The notes beneath the pieces were generated by a model. It saw only the letters and a list, made by a program, of their open reading frames with translations. It had not been told where the DNA came from and ran no database searches. This document shows, in pieces, positions 37,173 through 47,771 of a DNA stretch of 64,000 nt. Origin of the DNA: Yarrowia lipolytica (taxonomy: Eukaryota; Ascomycota; Dipodascomycetes; Dipodascales); NCBI RefSeq assembly GCF_001761485.1, contig NC_090773.1:2480001-2544000 (forward strand), read 5' to 3'. The number at the start of each line of letters is the position of its first letter. The stretch's first letter is position 1. The position numbers and the translations under genes were made by a program.

Positions 37173-39413
37173 ATGGCCGGACACATTTCGCACTCGGCGT
37201 CGAACGCCATCATTTACTGCGTACTATGTTTCTTTCTGGTGATGGGTCTGGTAGTGGGCTACATCCACATGCGTCAGAAGAAGGGAGGCTTTCTGTCTGC
37301 TAACAATACCCGAACAGCCATTCCGTTAGCGATTAATTTCGTCGCTTCAGGTGAGTATCGAGAGGAGGACTTGTGGAGTTGAGGGGAAGGGGGTAGGGTG
37401 GTTCTCTGTGGTTGGGGTCCTGAGTTAGGGTCCTGAGTTGGGGTCCTGAGTTGGGGTCCTGAGTTGTAATGTCGACGGTTCTGGTGGTTCGACGAGATCT
37501 GATGCATCGACATGATCTGGTGGATGGTGTGGTGCTATGTTGTGAGCAGGTGATTTGATATGCGGGTTTTCACTGGATGGTCTTGTGGTGTCCGTGGTGT
37601 TGCCCATAGACGTTCTCTACCATCTGCATGTCTCATTAATCTGTCGTCAACAACAAGCTGCGCGGCTGAACAAAGCTGATATCATGGGTTCACTACTGCA
37701 GCTCCTAGCGATCGCCTCACTACCCTTCTTCCTCCACGCACTGCGGGTGCTTGCTTCGTCAGGCTGAGAAAACACCGCCGAACTCGACCAAGATAATACT
37801 TGCGTGAGAAAGTGCACATTCTAATTAACCCAGCCATGGGCGCTGGAGTGCTCAATACATATCCAGATATCGCCGTGCGGGCCGGAGTCGAGGGTCTCAT
37901 GGTATATACCATTTCTTCGGCCCTTCCCATGATGCTTTTCGCATGGGTCGGACCTATTGTTCGTCGAGAATGTCCCGACGGGTTCGTTCTCACAGAGTGG
38001 ACCAGATACCGATACGGATGGCTCACCTCGTTCTACCTCTCGTGTCTGACCATCGGAACCATGTATCTGTATATGGTGGCTGAGCTGTCTGCCGTTCAGG
38101 CTGCTATCGAGACACTGGCCGGAGTTGACGCTCTACCCGTTCTGATTGTCGAGGCTATTTTTACTTCCATCTACACTGCTGTTGGTGGTTTCCACACCTC
38201 CTTCTTCACTGATAACATTCAAGGAGGAATGGTTTTGATTCTGCTGATCATTGTTTGTGTCGGTCTGGGTGTCTATTTCCATGTTGATCCTTCCGAGCCC
38301 AAAAAGTCCGGTATGCTGGAGCCCAACCTGCTCGCCAACAAGCTCATTTACATTCTGCCTGTTGCCATTGCCACCAACGATTGCTTTTTAAGTGGTTTCT
38401 GGATGAGAACTTTCGCTTCCAAGAACAACCGGGAGCTCTTCTGGGCATGCGCCATCGCCACTGTGCTGACTCTTGTCATTCTGACTGTTCTGGGTCTCAC
38501 TGGTCTGCTGGCTGTCTGGGCCAAGATGGTTGTTGATGGAGAGCAGTTTGTGTACGGAGACGAGCGATCCGCCAACGCCTTCTTCTACGTGCTGTTAGAA
38601 ATGCCTGGATGGGTTATTGGTTTCACCATTGCCTTCACTCTGTCTCTCTCTGTCGCTGCCTACGACTCCAACGTCTCTGCCATGGCCTCCACTATCTCCA
38701 ATGACTTCTTCCGAAACAAGGTGCCAATGGTCTGGGTGCGACTTATCGTGCTGTGCATCAACGCCCCTGTCATTGTCGTTGCCATCAAGGCCCCCAACGT
38801 TCTGAACATTTTCCTGATTGCTGATCTCTTCTCGGCCGCCGTCATTCCCATCATGTTTTGTGGCCTGTCGCGAAAGATGTACTTCATTACCGGCTGGGAA
38901 GTCATTGGAGGCGGTTTCGGAGGTATGATAACCGTGTTCATCTTCGGATCCATCTACTTCAAGAACGCCCACGAGGGAATCAAGCTGCTTATTCTGCTTC
39001 AGGGTCTGTACGGAGACGATTGGTCTGCCTTTGGGGCCTTTGTTGCTGCTCCCGTGGGCTCCATTCTGTGGGGTTTCGGTATCCTTATCATCCGTCTGAC
39101 GGTGCTCAAGATCTACTCCATGATCTCTAAGAAGCCATTCACAGCTCTGGATAAGCCTGACCCCACTCAGACCGGTATGTCTGTGCTCAGAGACGCTCCT
39201 CATGTCGACGCAGACACAACATCGGAGTCGGTGGTGCTCGACAGAAAAGACCCCACCATCATGCCCGAGCTGATGGAAATCCACGACGAGGGCGGACATC
39301 TGACTGACGCTTTCCATCTCGACCTCGAAAACGAATTCCACCTTAACGACCACCATATGCATCTCCACCATCGGTCGCACGGTGCGCATCATGATCCGGG
39401 TGTTATCCCATGA
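37173..39413 (+). CDS. SSF-family solute symporter (DUR3-like), two exons
   Basis: Exon 1 is 37173-37350 and exon 2 is 37834-39413, giving 585 residues. The donor is GTGAGT at 37351; the acceptor is TTAACCCAG ending at 37833. The junction makes FVAS-A-MGAGVLNTYP, which matches the conserved second helix of sodium/solute symporters; without splicing the frame is lost. CPDGFVLTEWTRYRYG and GGFHTSFFTDNIQG are further SSF features, and about 13-14 helices can be followed. Fungal members include the urea/polyamine transporter Dur3, normally about 100 residues longer, so the substrate is open. The C-terminal tail ends in a His-rich stretch (HHMHLHHRSHGAHHD), which could bind metal; that is inference. 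A 13-bp minisatellite lies in the intron. Confidence 0.85.
37416..37466. repeat. 13-bp minisatellite in SSF gene intron, four copies
   Basis: Four head-to-tail copies of GGTCCTGAGTTGG, the first ending in AG and the last incomplete by one base. It lies within the 483-bp intron, about 65 bases after the donor site. Confidence 0.85.
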
Positions 39414-39744
39414 AGAAAAAATGTATAGTATTCCAGATTCGTGGTGGTCCTAGAGACACTCTTTTAATGCCCTTATTTAAGTAACAAAATAGATTCAGGA
39501 GATTCAGGAATGGAAAGATCCATTAAAAGACCTTCAGCATACTCATCAAGGGCTAAGGATTCTCATATTCCTTCGTACATGCCTCTCCTTTTAAATCAAT
39601 ACATTAATAATATAATACAGCTCTAGTTCGAACTATTGTTCATGACTCATGGGTTCTAGGACGCCCATTGAGAGCTCATAGAGTTGGTGGAGCACTCATA
39701 GAAAGCACACATGGCCTCATAAGAAATGCAGTATCGGACGGCTC
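39414..39744. other. Convergent 3' ends, SSF gene and GPN2
   Basis: 331 AT-rich bases between two stop codons. Short repeated words (ACTCATxG, CATAGA) occur but no gene. Confidence 0.55.
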
Positions 39745-40779
39745 TCACTTGTTCTCCCGCTTAATAGCAGGACCTCCCATACCCTCTTCATAATCCTGTA
39801 GAGCCTGCTCCCACTCTTCGTCCGCAGTCAAAGGTCTAGTGGCCTCTTCTGCCTCCTTGAGCTTCTCTTCGTGCTCCTTTCGCGCTTCCTCATCGTATTC
39901 GTCCTTGTAATCGATCCACCGTTCCTGGATATCAGAAACTCCACCCACATATCCTCCCTGTCGAGTTGCTTCCGCCCAGAACGAGTCTCCGCCGACCTCG
40001 GTACTTCCAAACAAGTAGCCTGTCGCCTTATCTATAGTTGTGAGCAGCTGGATCATGCTCTTTTTGTCCTCCACCGCCAGCACCTCGTAGGCTACCAGAC
40101 CGAAGTCTTCAACTACCTCTGCAATAGCCTCCGTCAGCTTGGCATACTTGGTCATTCCTGCCTCCTTTTCCAGCAGAGGGAACAAGTGGTGCAAATCCTG
40201 CACTTCTGTGTAATAGTCGAGGTTGAAGTCGAGCGTTCCATAGCGGTGGATCAAGTCGATCTTGCTCAGCACGTTCACCTGGGGCAGATCGAGCTGAAGC
40301 ATAGATCGCAGAGTGAGCAACAAGACTGACACGTAAAGAGATGGTTTGGTGATGTAATGCGAATCGACGAGGTTGACCACGCAGAGACGCGCCTTCTCCT
40401 GCTTTTCCAGCCGCTTGAATATCCTCTGCAGCGCGCCATGATGTGTAAACAGCTCCACCTGGCCGGGACAGTCGAACAGCAGGTACTCATTGTCTCCCAG
40501 CTCCTTGATCTTGTTAACAAACCCGTCCACATCCGTCTCCACCTCCTCCAAAGCATACATGATGCCTCCATTGGGTCCCAGGTTCTGTTCCGTCATGACA
40601 TCCTCCAGCTGCACAAAGTCTCGAATGTCCAAAGCGCACGGATACTGGACATGGTCGTTGGCAGGATCCATATTGATCACTGAGACTTTGCGACCAATGG
40701 CATTGAGAAACTGGTACATTCCATAGGCGTAGGTCGATTTTCCCGACCCTGGCGGTCCGATAATCAGCTGTCCGAACAT
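39745..40779 (-). CDS. GPN2: GPN-loop GTPase 2
   Basis: Encodes 344 residues, near the 347 of yeast Gpn2. The P-loop GPPGSGKST is at 8-16, the family-defining Gly-Pro-Asn at 68-70 (LGPNGGI), switch DCPGQ at 103-107 and the base-recognition SKID at 172-175, so all GTPase elements are intact. Gpn2 acts with Npa3/Gpn1 and Gpn3 in the cytoplasm to assemble and import RNA polymerases II and III, which links it in function to BUD27 elsewhere in this window. The C-terminal 70 residues are an acidic, charged helix. The ATG at 40779 sits directly before the first beta strand, as in all family members. Divergent from RPN8. Confidence 0.95.
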   Translation of the reverse strand: MFGQLIIGPPGSGKSTYAYGMYQFLNAIGRKVSVINMDPANDHVQYPCALDIRDFVQLEDVMTEQNLGPNGGIMYALEEVETDVDGFVNKIKELGDNEYLLFDCPGQVELFTHHGALQRIFKRLEKQEKARLCVVNLVDSHYITKPSLYVSVLLLTLRSMLQLDLPQVNVLSKIDLIHRYGTLDFNLDYYTEVQDLHHLFPLLEKEAGMTKYAKLTEAIAEVVEDFGLVAYEVLAVEDKKSMIQLLTTIDKATGYLFGSTEVGGDSFWAEATRQGGYVGGVSDIQERWIDYKDEYDEEARKEHEEKLKEAEEATRPLTADEEWEQALQDYEEGMGGPAIKRENK

Positions 40780-41582
40780 GTTGTGTGTGGTGTTGGTTAG
40801 TTTGACAAATAATTCTGGCAGTAAGTTTCATGCAGGTTGCGGTAAGGCGGCGTGCAGTGGAGAGTAGTTATCGAAAGGTGGCGAAGGGAAAATGAGGTTG
40901 GAAAGACAAGACAGAGGAGACATCGACAAGGTGATTATTTTGAACTTATTTCTGGTCAAATCCGATATCGGGAAGCGTACTTTGAAGACTATCTTATCAG
41001 CCCACAGATGGAGGTATGAGAACACTCTGCGTACAGTCCCAACGCAGTATTTTACAGAGCTAGTTTTTGCTACTTTAGTGCATACTGTACATACTGTACT
41101 GGTGGTAATTAGAGAAGACAAATGAGCTGTTAGGGACATCGATATTTTGTTCATATGGAGAGTGTTTTTGTCCATATTGTGGGTAAATCAACTCCCCCAT
41201 AAGTTCTCTTTCGATTAATATAACTTTTACATTGACCGCTACTTTACAAGTTCCCATCACTGTTCACTACCCTCATGGTGGCGTTAGTTGAGTTTACTTG
41301 ACTTGTTTTTAATATACTTGGCTTATACTTGACATCACCTTTCATTCAGAGCTTAGTAATTATGACCCATCACGACACATCCATCGCAACAGACGACCTG
41401 GGCCACTAAATCACACACTCTCCACTCATTTGACACCTCTTATTTTCCCCTCTTTCGCTCCTTTATCCTATCTCAACTACCACCATCCAGGTGGCAACTA
41501 ACTCTATCTGGTGCGTGCATCACCACTCTCTATTATCACCACATCACATCAACCTCATCACATCCCATCTCTCAACACAGAA
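40780..41582. other. Divergent promoter region GPN2/RPN8
   Basis: 803 bases with two PACE-like elements (40877-40885 and 41490-41498), several GTACATACTGTACTGG-type motifs near 41083-41101 and AT-rich DNA. A 72-base open extension before the RPN8 ATG lacks its own ATG. No other gene seen. Confidence 0.6.
41490..41498 (+). promoter_or_regulatory. Candidate proteasome control element (PACE-like)
   Basis: GGTGGCAAC lies 85 bases before the RPN8 ATG; the Rpn4 site of proteasome genes is GGTGGCAAA. A second relative, GGTGGCGAA, is at 40877-40885. Rpn4 control is inferred from the site and the gene it precedes. Confidence 0.5.
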
Positions 41583-42596
41583 ATGACGACAGTAGAACCC
41601 GCGCAGAACGGATCGGCACCAGCAGTCCCCACGACTCTGGTGTCGTCATTGCCCTACGAGCAAGTGACGGTCGCCCCCCTGGTGCTGCTTTCGGTAGTGG
41701 ACCATTACAACCGAATCGCCATGAACACAAAAAAGCGGGTGGTCGGCGTGCTTCTGGGCGACAACACCGGCAACACGATCCGAGTCACCAACTCGTACGC
41801 CATTCCCTTTGAGGAAGACGACAAGCAGCCCGACGTGTGGTTTCTGGACCACAACTTTGTGGAGAACATGGGCGACATGTTCAAGAAGATCAACGCCAAG
41901 GAAAAGCTCATTGGATGGTACCACTCGGGTCCCAATCTGCGAGCCTCCGATCTCCAGATCAACGAGCTCTTCAAGCGATACACCCCCAACCCCCTGCTAC
42001 TGATTGTCGACATCCAGCCTCAGGAAGTGGGTGTCCCCACCGATGCCTACTTTGCCATTGAGGACATTAAGGACGACGGCAGCGCCACCGACAGAACGTT
42101 TGTGCACGTGCCGTCGTCCATTGAGGCCGAGGAGGCCGAGGAGATTGGTGTGGAGCATCTGCTGCGAGATGTGCGAGACGCCGCGGCCGGCAACCTGTCT
42201 GTGCGAATCACCAACCAGCTTATGTCCCTGCAATCGCTCCACAAACGGCTTCACGAGATTGCAAACTACCTGCAAAAGGTGGTCGAGGGCCAGTTGCCTC
42301 TGAACCATGTGATTCTTGGTAAGCTGCAGGATGTGTTCAACCTGCTGCCCAACGTTTCTGTTTCGTCTTCTGACGACTCTCTCACCGACGCTGCTAAGAC
42401 CACTGACGAGCGGGCCAAGGCCTTTGCTGTCAAGTCCAACGACGAGCTCATGATTGTCTACCTCTCCACTCTGGTCCGAGCCATCATTGCCTTCCACAAC
42501 CTGATCGAGAACAAGATCGAGAACAAGGAGAACCTCAAGGAGGAGGAGGATAAGGAGGAGACCAAGGAGGGAGACAAGGACAAGAAGAAGGAGTGA
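41583..42596 (+). CDS. RPN8: 26S proteasome lid subunit Rpn8
   Basis: Encodes 337 residues (yeast Rpn8 has 338). The MPN domain spans about 27-160. The segment [20 protein letters not shown] at 111-130 is the Rpn8 form of the JAMM loop: the catalytic HxH is replaced by HSG, so this is the inactive partner of Rpn11. The second half is helical and the C-terminus is a KEKE stretch ([19 protein letters not shown]). Rpn8 forms the MPN heterodimer with Rpn11 that removes ubiquitin chains at the proteasome. The ATG at 41583 follows ACAGAA and is the first in a plausible context; upstream in-frame codons have no ATG. A PACE-like site lies in the promoter. Confidence 0.96.
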   Translation: MTTVEPAQNGSAPAVPTTLVSSLPYEQVTVAPLVLLSVVDHYNRIAMNTKKRVVGVLLGDNTGNTIRVTNSYAIPFEEDDKQPDVWFLDHNFVENMGDMFKKINAKEKLIGWYHSGPNLRASDLQINELFKRYTPNPLLLIVDIQPQEVGVPTDAYFAIEDIKDDGSATDRTFVHVPSSIEAEEAEEIGVEHLLRDVRDAAAGNLSVRITNQLMSLQSLHKRLHEIANYLQKVVEGQLPLNHVILGKLQDVFNLLPNVSVSSSDDSLTDAAKTTDERAKAFAVKSNDELMIVYLSTLVRAIIAFHNLIENKIENKENLKEEEDKEETKEGDKDKKKE

Positions 42597-43304
42597 TGCA
42601 TTTGCCATGAGGGGAGGAGGGAGGATTGTTATAATAGCCTCGAGTAGGTGGGCTCTCCATTTTTGCCCAATAGATGATGTATTCATAAAGAGATGTAGGA
42701 CTGGGACGGGGTGTTGATGTATCTACTGTGATCAGTACAGCCACTGACGTATTTTGTATTATTTATGCTCTCTTTCTCGTTTATAGGGTAAAGAAAAGCT
42801 GTTTTTTGATTGTGCTGTCTGAAGTAAGCCAACAAGTATAGTATGTACATACGTTTACGCAAACTTCTTTGAGGGAAGACGCCCAAGAGAACTGAAAAAT
42901 GTATGAAACGATTATATGATGTATTTAAATCCCTTTTTTCGATTTACAGCCCGATCTGTTCACTTTTTCGCCGGTATTTATCACCTCCGTCATTTCTCGT
43001 TCACCCCACAAGGCAATGTTGATCCAAGCTGGGTAGAGTTGGTATTGGTCATCTGAGATGTGGTACCGAGTGGATGGAGTAGTGTAGAAGAAGCTGAAAA
43101 AAAGTGCAAAAGTGAAAAAGACGAGGGAAAAAACATATTTTCGTGCGTTTGGCGACCACAGATCTTGTACTTGTGTACTATTTCGCCTCATTTGACTCTC
43201 ATACTACGCCGCCTCGGCTTCATCCCCAACATGCATGACCTCCTCCCACTCCACAACTTTACAGCTTATCAATCATCACCACACACACGACGATAATACC
43301 CATC
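42597..43304. other. Intergenic, RPN8 to downstream gene
   Basis: 708 bases between two plus-strand genes. Contains AT-rich DNA and a TCTTGTACTTGTGTAC motif near 43165. Nothing else recognised. Confidence 0.55.
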
Positions 43305-44255
43305 ATGCGCACTATGAGACCATTAGGCAGCGTGGGAAGGGTGGCTGAAGTGGTACATCGCAGCTCGTGCTGTCGCCATTATTCTACCAAGGACTTGGGA
43401 AGCAAAAAGACCGACACGAACAAGAAGACCTCAAGGGAACAAGGAGCAGATCACTACGACCGGATCTTTGCATTTATGGACGGAATTCCACCGGCCACGG
43501 CTGAGAGCATCATCGGGCGGTCATCGACGCGAGATCGAGTGTCACATACGGGCGAACGAATCCGTAAACTCGATTTCGACGTGGAGGACCTCATCAAACC
43601 TGGACGTCGAGAAGTGGCTCCAGCAGCGCCGAAACGGGAGTCCAAGCAACCGGGCACAAAGTCGCTCATGACGGTGTTGAGCAAGCAGCTCGAGAAGGAG
43701 CATCTCAAGTTCCAGGGCCAGCAGCGAGAGCTGGAGTGGTCCAATAAGGAGGCCCAGCACAAGAAGGCTGCCCCTGTCAAAACACACACTCCCCAGTGGC
43801 AGGAGACGCCCAGTTCGATCAAGACGGTCGAGGACCAGGATTATGCATACGTGACACAAGGAGGTGAGGCGATTTTCACCAAGGAAAGGCCTCCTTCGCT
43901 GGCCAGTGAAGATCTCTTTTCTGTGCTCAACAGAAACCCCCATCCAGAGACCTATGCCAAGAGCATCAACAAACTGGAGTCTAAGGGGTGGCGGTACATT
44001 GGATGTGGATATCCCTCCGATCTGGTTGTTTTCGCACGACCCAAACGGCGGCGATATGGCTGGATCAAACAGATTATGGGAACCTCGGCCCTGGCGTTTG
44101 TCGTCACTTATACGCTGTTGGAGATTGATGAGCGATGGACAGGGACTAAACGACGAGCCCAATGGGAGCGAGAGCGAGAACAGCGACGAAGAGACCACGA
44201 GAGAGATATCAAGGCATTGGAGGAACGCGAGTGCAGTTGTTCCATTAGAGGTTGA
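43305..44255 (+). CDS. Unknown protein, probably mitochondrial, one membrane helix
   Basis: Encodes 316 residues. The first 30 residues have no acidic residue and carry several Arg (MRTMRPLGSVGRVAEVVHRS, then CCRHYST), the shape of a mitochondrial presequence with a likely R-HYS cleavage site. The middle is polar and Lys/Glu-rich. Near 225-240 there is a compact motif, KLESKGWRYIGCGYPSDLVV, and at about 254-273 one hydrophobic segment (IMGTSALAFVVTYTLLEI), followed by a strongly charged helix rich in Arg and Glu. It may be an inner-membrane protein with the charged helix on one side. I do not recognise the family. Convergent with TMA16. Confidence 0.7.
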   Translation: MRTMRPLGSVGRVAEVVHRSSCCRHYSTKDLGSKKTDTNKKTSREQGADHYDRIFAFMDGIPPATAESIIGRSSTRDRVSHTGERIRKLDFDVEDLIKPGRREVAPAAPKRESKQPGTKSLMTVLSKQLEKEHLKFQGQQRELEWSNKEAQHKKAAPVKTHTPQWQETPSSIKTVEDQDYAYVTQGGEAIFTKERPPSLASEDLFSVLNRNPHPETYAKSINKLESKGWRYIGCGYPSDLVVFARPKRRRYGWIKQIMGTSALAFVVTYTLLEIDERWTGTKRRAQWEREREQRRRDHERDIKALEERECSCSIRG

Positions 44256-44473
44256 TCTTACTTGAGAACCCAGAACGATGCCCACGAATAATGACATATA
44301 TGAATACAAATATTAAGCATGCATTGTGCAGTTGACTAGACGTAACCGGTACAAATAGGATAGGTGAAGAACTTATAATACTCTTGTGCTTCTCTACAAA
44401 CTTTTGATTGTTTTCCGCCCAGCTTCTCTTCAACTTCAGATGCAATAAATATTAATCTAGTGAGTATGCAAAC

Positions 44474-45004
44474 CTATCTCATGGACTTTTCGGGCTCGCC
44501 ATAAGTCTCAGAGTCGGGACGGATTCGAATGAACACGGCATTGGACATGTTTCCAGTTCCCTTGTACATCTTGAGAGCTCGAACAGTCTCCTCGTCTCCC
44601 AGATGGGGCACCAGGTAGCCAGTTTTGTACTCGTGTCGCTCCTTGTCGGTTCTCATTTGCAACATGTCCTGTTTGCTGGACGCAGGTCGGCCAGGTCGAC
44701 GGGCTTTCTTGAGGGCAGCCAGCTCGTCGTCATCTCGAGACAGATAGACCTCTGTGATATCCTTGATTTCCTCCACCGTCCAGGAGAGCTTTTCGGGGCT
44801 CTTCTTGGCGATTTCTGCAAAAAACATGACTCGAGTAGAGTGGTCTGAGCGAGCGTTCATTCGCTCAGTCTTCTTCTGGACCAGCTTGTCTTCCCGCAGC
44901 GAAGCTCGGTTCACCTGTTTGAACTTTCGAGCGTAAGGGTGGAGCTGCTTCTCCGAGCCCTTGATTTTGTCCTTGACTGTTCTCATAGATCGTCCGATGG
45001 GCAT
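44474..45004 (-). CDS. TMA16: Ribosome-associated factor TMA16
   Basis: Encodes 176 residues (yeast Tma16 has 178). The order LHPYARKFKQVNRASLREDKL, then VMFFAEI, LSRDDDELAALKKARRPGRP, the RTDKERHEYKTGYLVPHL segment and a final FIRIRPD all have counterparts in Tma16. It is a basic, helical protein that binds pre-60S ribosomal particles and was first found as a translation-machinery-associated protein. The start at 45004 is the first ATG in frame. The upstream region of about 450 bases is shared with a divergent spliced gene. No intron. Confidence 0.92.
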   Translation of the reverse strand: MPIGRSMRTVKDKIKGSEKQLHPYARKFKQVNRASLREDKLVQKKTERMNARSDHSTRVMFFAEIAKKSPEKLSWTVEEIKDITEVYLSRDDDELAALKKARRPGRPASSKQDMLQMRTDKERHEYKTGYLVPHLGDEETVRALKMYKGTGNMSNAVFIRIRPDSETYGEPEKSMR

Positions 45005-45453
45005 TTTGTCTGTGTTATCGTCCTGTAGCCGTCGTGGTGTGTAGTGTGTAGTGTGTGTAGATTTCCCTCCACAAATATCTCTCTAACATGCACCTCTCCA
45101 AAAATTTCAAATAAGCTTTCAACTTTGAACTTGGGAGCTCGGTTCTCCAAAAATCCACTTTTTTTTTGGGCCAGTGTTTTGAACGCCACATTAGAGTTGC
45201 CCCCGTTGAGATGCCCTTGCCGCGAGTTTCCTGGTTGGGAGTTACCCTGCCGAAAAAAATCCTGTCGCCTCCCCTCCCTCCGTTCCTCGCTTCAAAGTAG
45301 TCACCACCGCCCAACGTGACTTCTCATTCAGCGCATAAATTGATTTTTGGATTGCTTCGGGGTTTTTTTGCAAATTAGACACACGTTTGCTCGACTTTTT
45401 TTTTACCCACTCAACCGCAGCATCAATACGCCAATCAATCAACTCCTTCCACA
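45005..45453. other. Divergent promoter region, TMA16 and spliced gene
   Basis: 449 bases with a T-run (45159-45167) and two shorter ones near 45362 and 45393. Short GTAGTGTG repeats lie near 45036-45055 just upstream of TMA16. No other feature. Confidence 0.55.
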
Positions 45454-47416
45454 ATGCCTCGATACACTGCTGAAGTGATGTACGAGCTGGCCAAGTCGCC
45501 GCTCTCTGGTCTGGAAGCCAGCAACACCGACCTGAACTCTCTCAAGGTCATCAAGCGACGGTGAGTATGAATTTTGGGGTCGGGGGAAGGCGTGCCTGTA
45601 TTTATGGACGGCTAGGGACGCTCCGGTTGTCCCAGATCAAGCTGATTCCATTTATGCCGTGTGACGTGTCATTGGAGTGTTGTGCAGATATCTTCATGTA
45701 GGGGTGAACGTGAGTGTTTTCTTCTTGTGGTGTGCCGCCTTAAGAATTTCACCTGTCTCGCCACCCCCTGACATTTGCTCTGATGTGACTGGTGGACTGT
45801 CTTTCATGGCACATCATCCACACTATTCTCCCTCTGCTGAACCCAAGTCTCAACTCAAAAAGTCACACGACACTGCACAAGCACAACCCCACACAACACA
45901 CTCCACATAGACAATGGCGCAATACTAACTCAGTGAGTCGCTTCTGTACCGAAAGTCATTCGGTAACAACCCAGATGCTCTCCGACGGTTCCGTGAGGAG
46001 GCCGAGGAACGAAAGCCCGTGGAGATCTCCATTGATGTAGAGGATGTCGCCGAGTCGGACATTTCTCTGACTGAGTACGCCAACCGATACCTGTCGCAGA
46101 AGGGCAACGTTGGCCGAAAGAACAAGGGTGGCGATGCCGTGCACCCCAAGTTTGCCATTGCTCTGGCTGCCACCCAGGCCAAGACCTCCAAGTCTGGCCG
46201 AGGATCTTCCTCCAACTCCTTTGCTGCCTTTGCTGACGCTGACGAAAACAACGACGAGTCTGCTGTCGCCGAGGAGGACGATGACGATGGATGGAACACT
46301 GTCCCCGCCCGAAACCACGTACCCACTCATCCTTGGCACCGGGCTGCTGCTCGAAAGAGCTTTGGTGCTGACCACCACCGACCCTCGTTCAATAGTAGCA
46401 ACAAGACCACTGGAGTTTATTTTGACGCCCGTAGATGTGAAAGACGACCCAGCCTTACGCGGGATGATGTCAATAGGTATTTTGAGCCTGCCAAGAGCTC
46501 CAAATTCCACAGAGAGACCCGAAGAGATTCAGACGGTCGACTCAACAGTAACAGCCGACATGCCAAGGCAGGCACGACGCAAGAAATCGAATGGGCCGCG
46601 GTGGACACCAGTAAAGCGCTCTCATCGTTTTCCATTGGTGCCTCCCATGCCCGAGAGACGAGCCAGTTTGAGGAGTGGAAGAAGCGCAACCACGAGATAA
46701 AGAGTGTAGATATGGAGACGAGATACCCAGAAGACAAGTCCGGCGGTAATATCAGCCCCGTGGTGTCTCCTTTATCGGGAGGCTTTGCTACGGTGGCTCC
46801 AATGGCTCCAATGGCTACAGTGGCTCCTCTGACTCCTCCAGGACTGTCTCGTGACGATAGACCCGTGGAGGACGGGAGTGCCGTCAGCAGAGGAGGTGCC
46901 GGTTTGGGAATCCTCCAGGCGGCGCCTTTGAGTCCTCCCTTTGAGAGAACCCATGCTGCTGAGCCCGGAATGAGCGGCAAGCCCAACTATTTTGCCAGTG
47001 AGATGGCCAATACAAGTACTTGCACAGGCTCTCCTGTGGCACATGTGCAGGGCTTTGCTTCTCCTCCTATGGCACACGTTCCTGGACCATCCATGAGAGG
47101 ACTAGGATCTCCTATCCAGGTTGCAGTTCCCAGTATGGGTAGTCCTCATCCCAGAATAGCGCCTCATCCTGGAATGGCTCCTGGCCCTGGAATGGCTTCT
47201 GGCCCTGGAATGGCTTCTGGCCCTGGAATGCGTCCCATGGCACCAATGGCACCTCCAGGTCCATACTTTGCAGTGGTTCTACCACCGGAAATTTGTGATC
47301 AGATCAGGCGAGGACTGCTCCCTCCTCCTCCTCCTCCTCCCCCAATGCACATGATGTGGAGAGGCGGCCCTCTTCCCCCTGGGGTGGGCATCCCTGTTCC
47401 TGTTATGCCGTGGTGA
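45454..47416 (+). CDS. Possible eIF4E-binding protein (Caf20/4E-T-like), two exons
   Basis: Exon 1 is 45454-45560 and exon 2 is 45934-47416, giving 529 residues. The donor is GTGAGTATG at 45561; the acceptor is ACTAACTCAG ending at 45933. Splicing joins VIKR to RESLLYRKSFGNN. The N-terminus MPRYTAEVMYELAKSPL resembles the start of Caf20 and 4E-T proteins, where a Y-x4-L-hydrophobic motif binds eIF4E; here Met replaces the Leu. FAAFADADEN and DDGWNTVPARN also recall Caf20. The rest is disordered, with a repeat of GPGMAS near 448-462 and a proline run near 500 (LLPPPPPPPP). If right, it would repress or tune cap-dependent translation in the cytoplasm. The assignment rests on short motifs, so it is tentative; the splicing is better supported. 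Confidence 0.5.
47160..47230. repeat. In-frame tandem repeat coding for GPGMAS units
   Basis: Units of 18 bases (CTGGAATGGCTTCTGGCC and near variants) repeat three to four times inside the spliced gene, encoding Pro-Gly-Met-Ala-Ser/Pro-Gly. Such a repeat can change copy number by slippage. Confidence 0.7.
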
Positions 47417-47771
47417 GGAGGGCGATGAAAGGGCAGCGGAGAGAGCAGACAATTGTGAACGGCAGAAACATTACACACCGAGACCGATACCGTGACCGAG
47501 TTAACAGCAGAGATATTTATTGAATACTAACATACAACAGAAAAATCACCGCAGAAAAACAGACACAGACAAACAAAACAGAGACATATACTAACAAGTT
47601 GAACTGAATGAGCATAACTAAAGTACAAGTATTCTAACAGATTGGCTTGAGATCATGTTCAAACTCGCATGAGAACCGAGAAGAAAGGTTTCCTGTTGTA
47701 CATGATCAAGACAACGGAGGTATGTACCTATTTGAACACCGCGTCTCGGCTGGCAACACATTAAGAAATAT
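47417..47771. other. Convergent 3' ends
   Basis: 355 bases between two stops. Contains an A-rich stretch (47540-47600) with CAGACA-like repeats and an AAGTACAAGTATT motif near 47621. No gene. Confidence 0.55.

Noticed and set aside
41502-41582. In-frame N-terminal extension of RPN8
   Set aside because: No ATG in the extension; Rpn8 proteins start close to the MPN domain as with the ATG at 41583.
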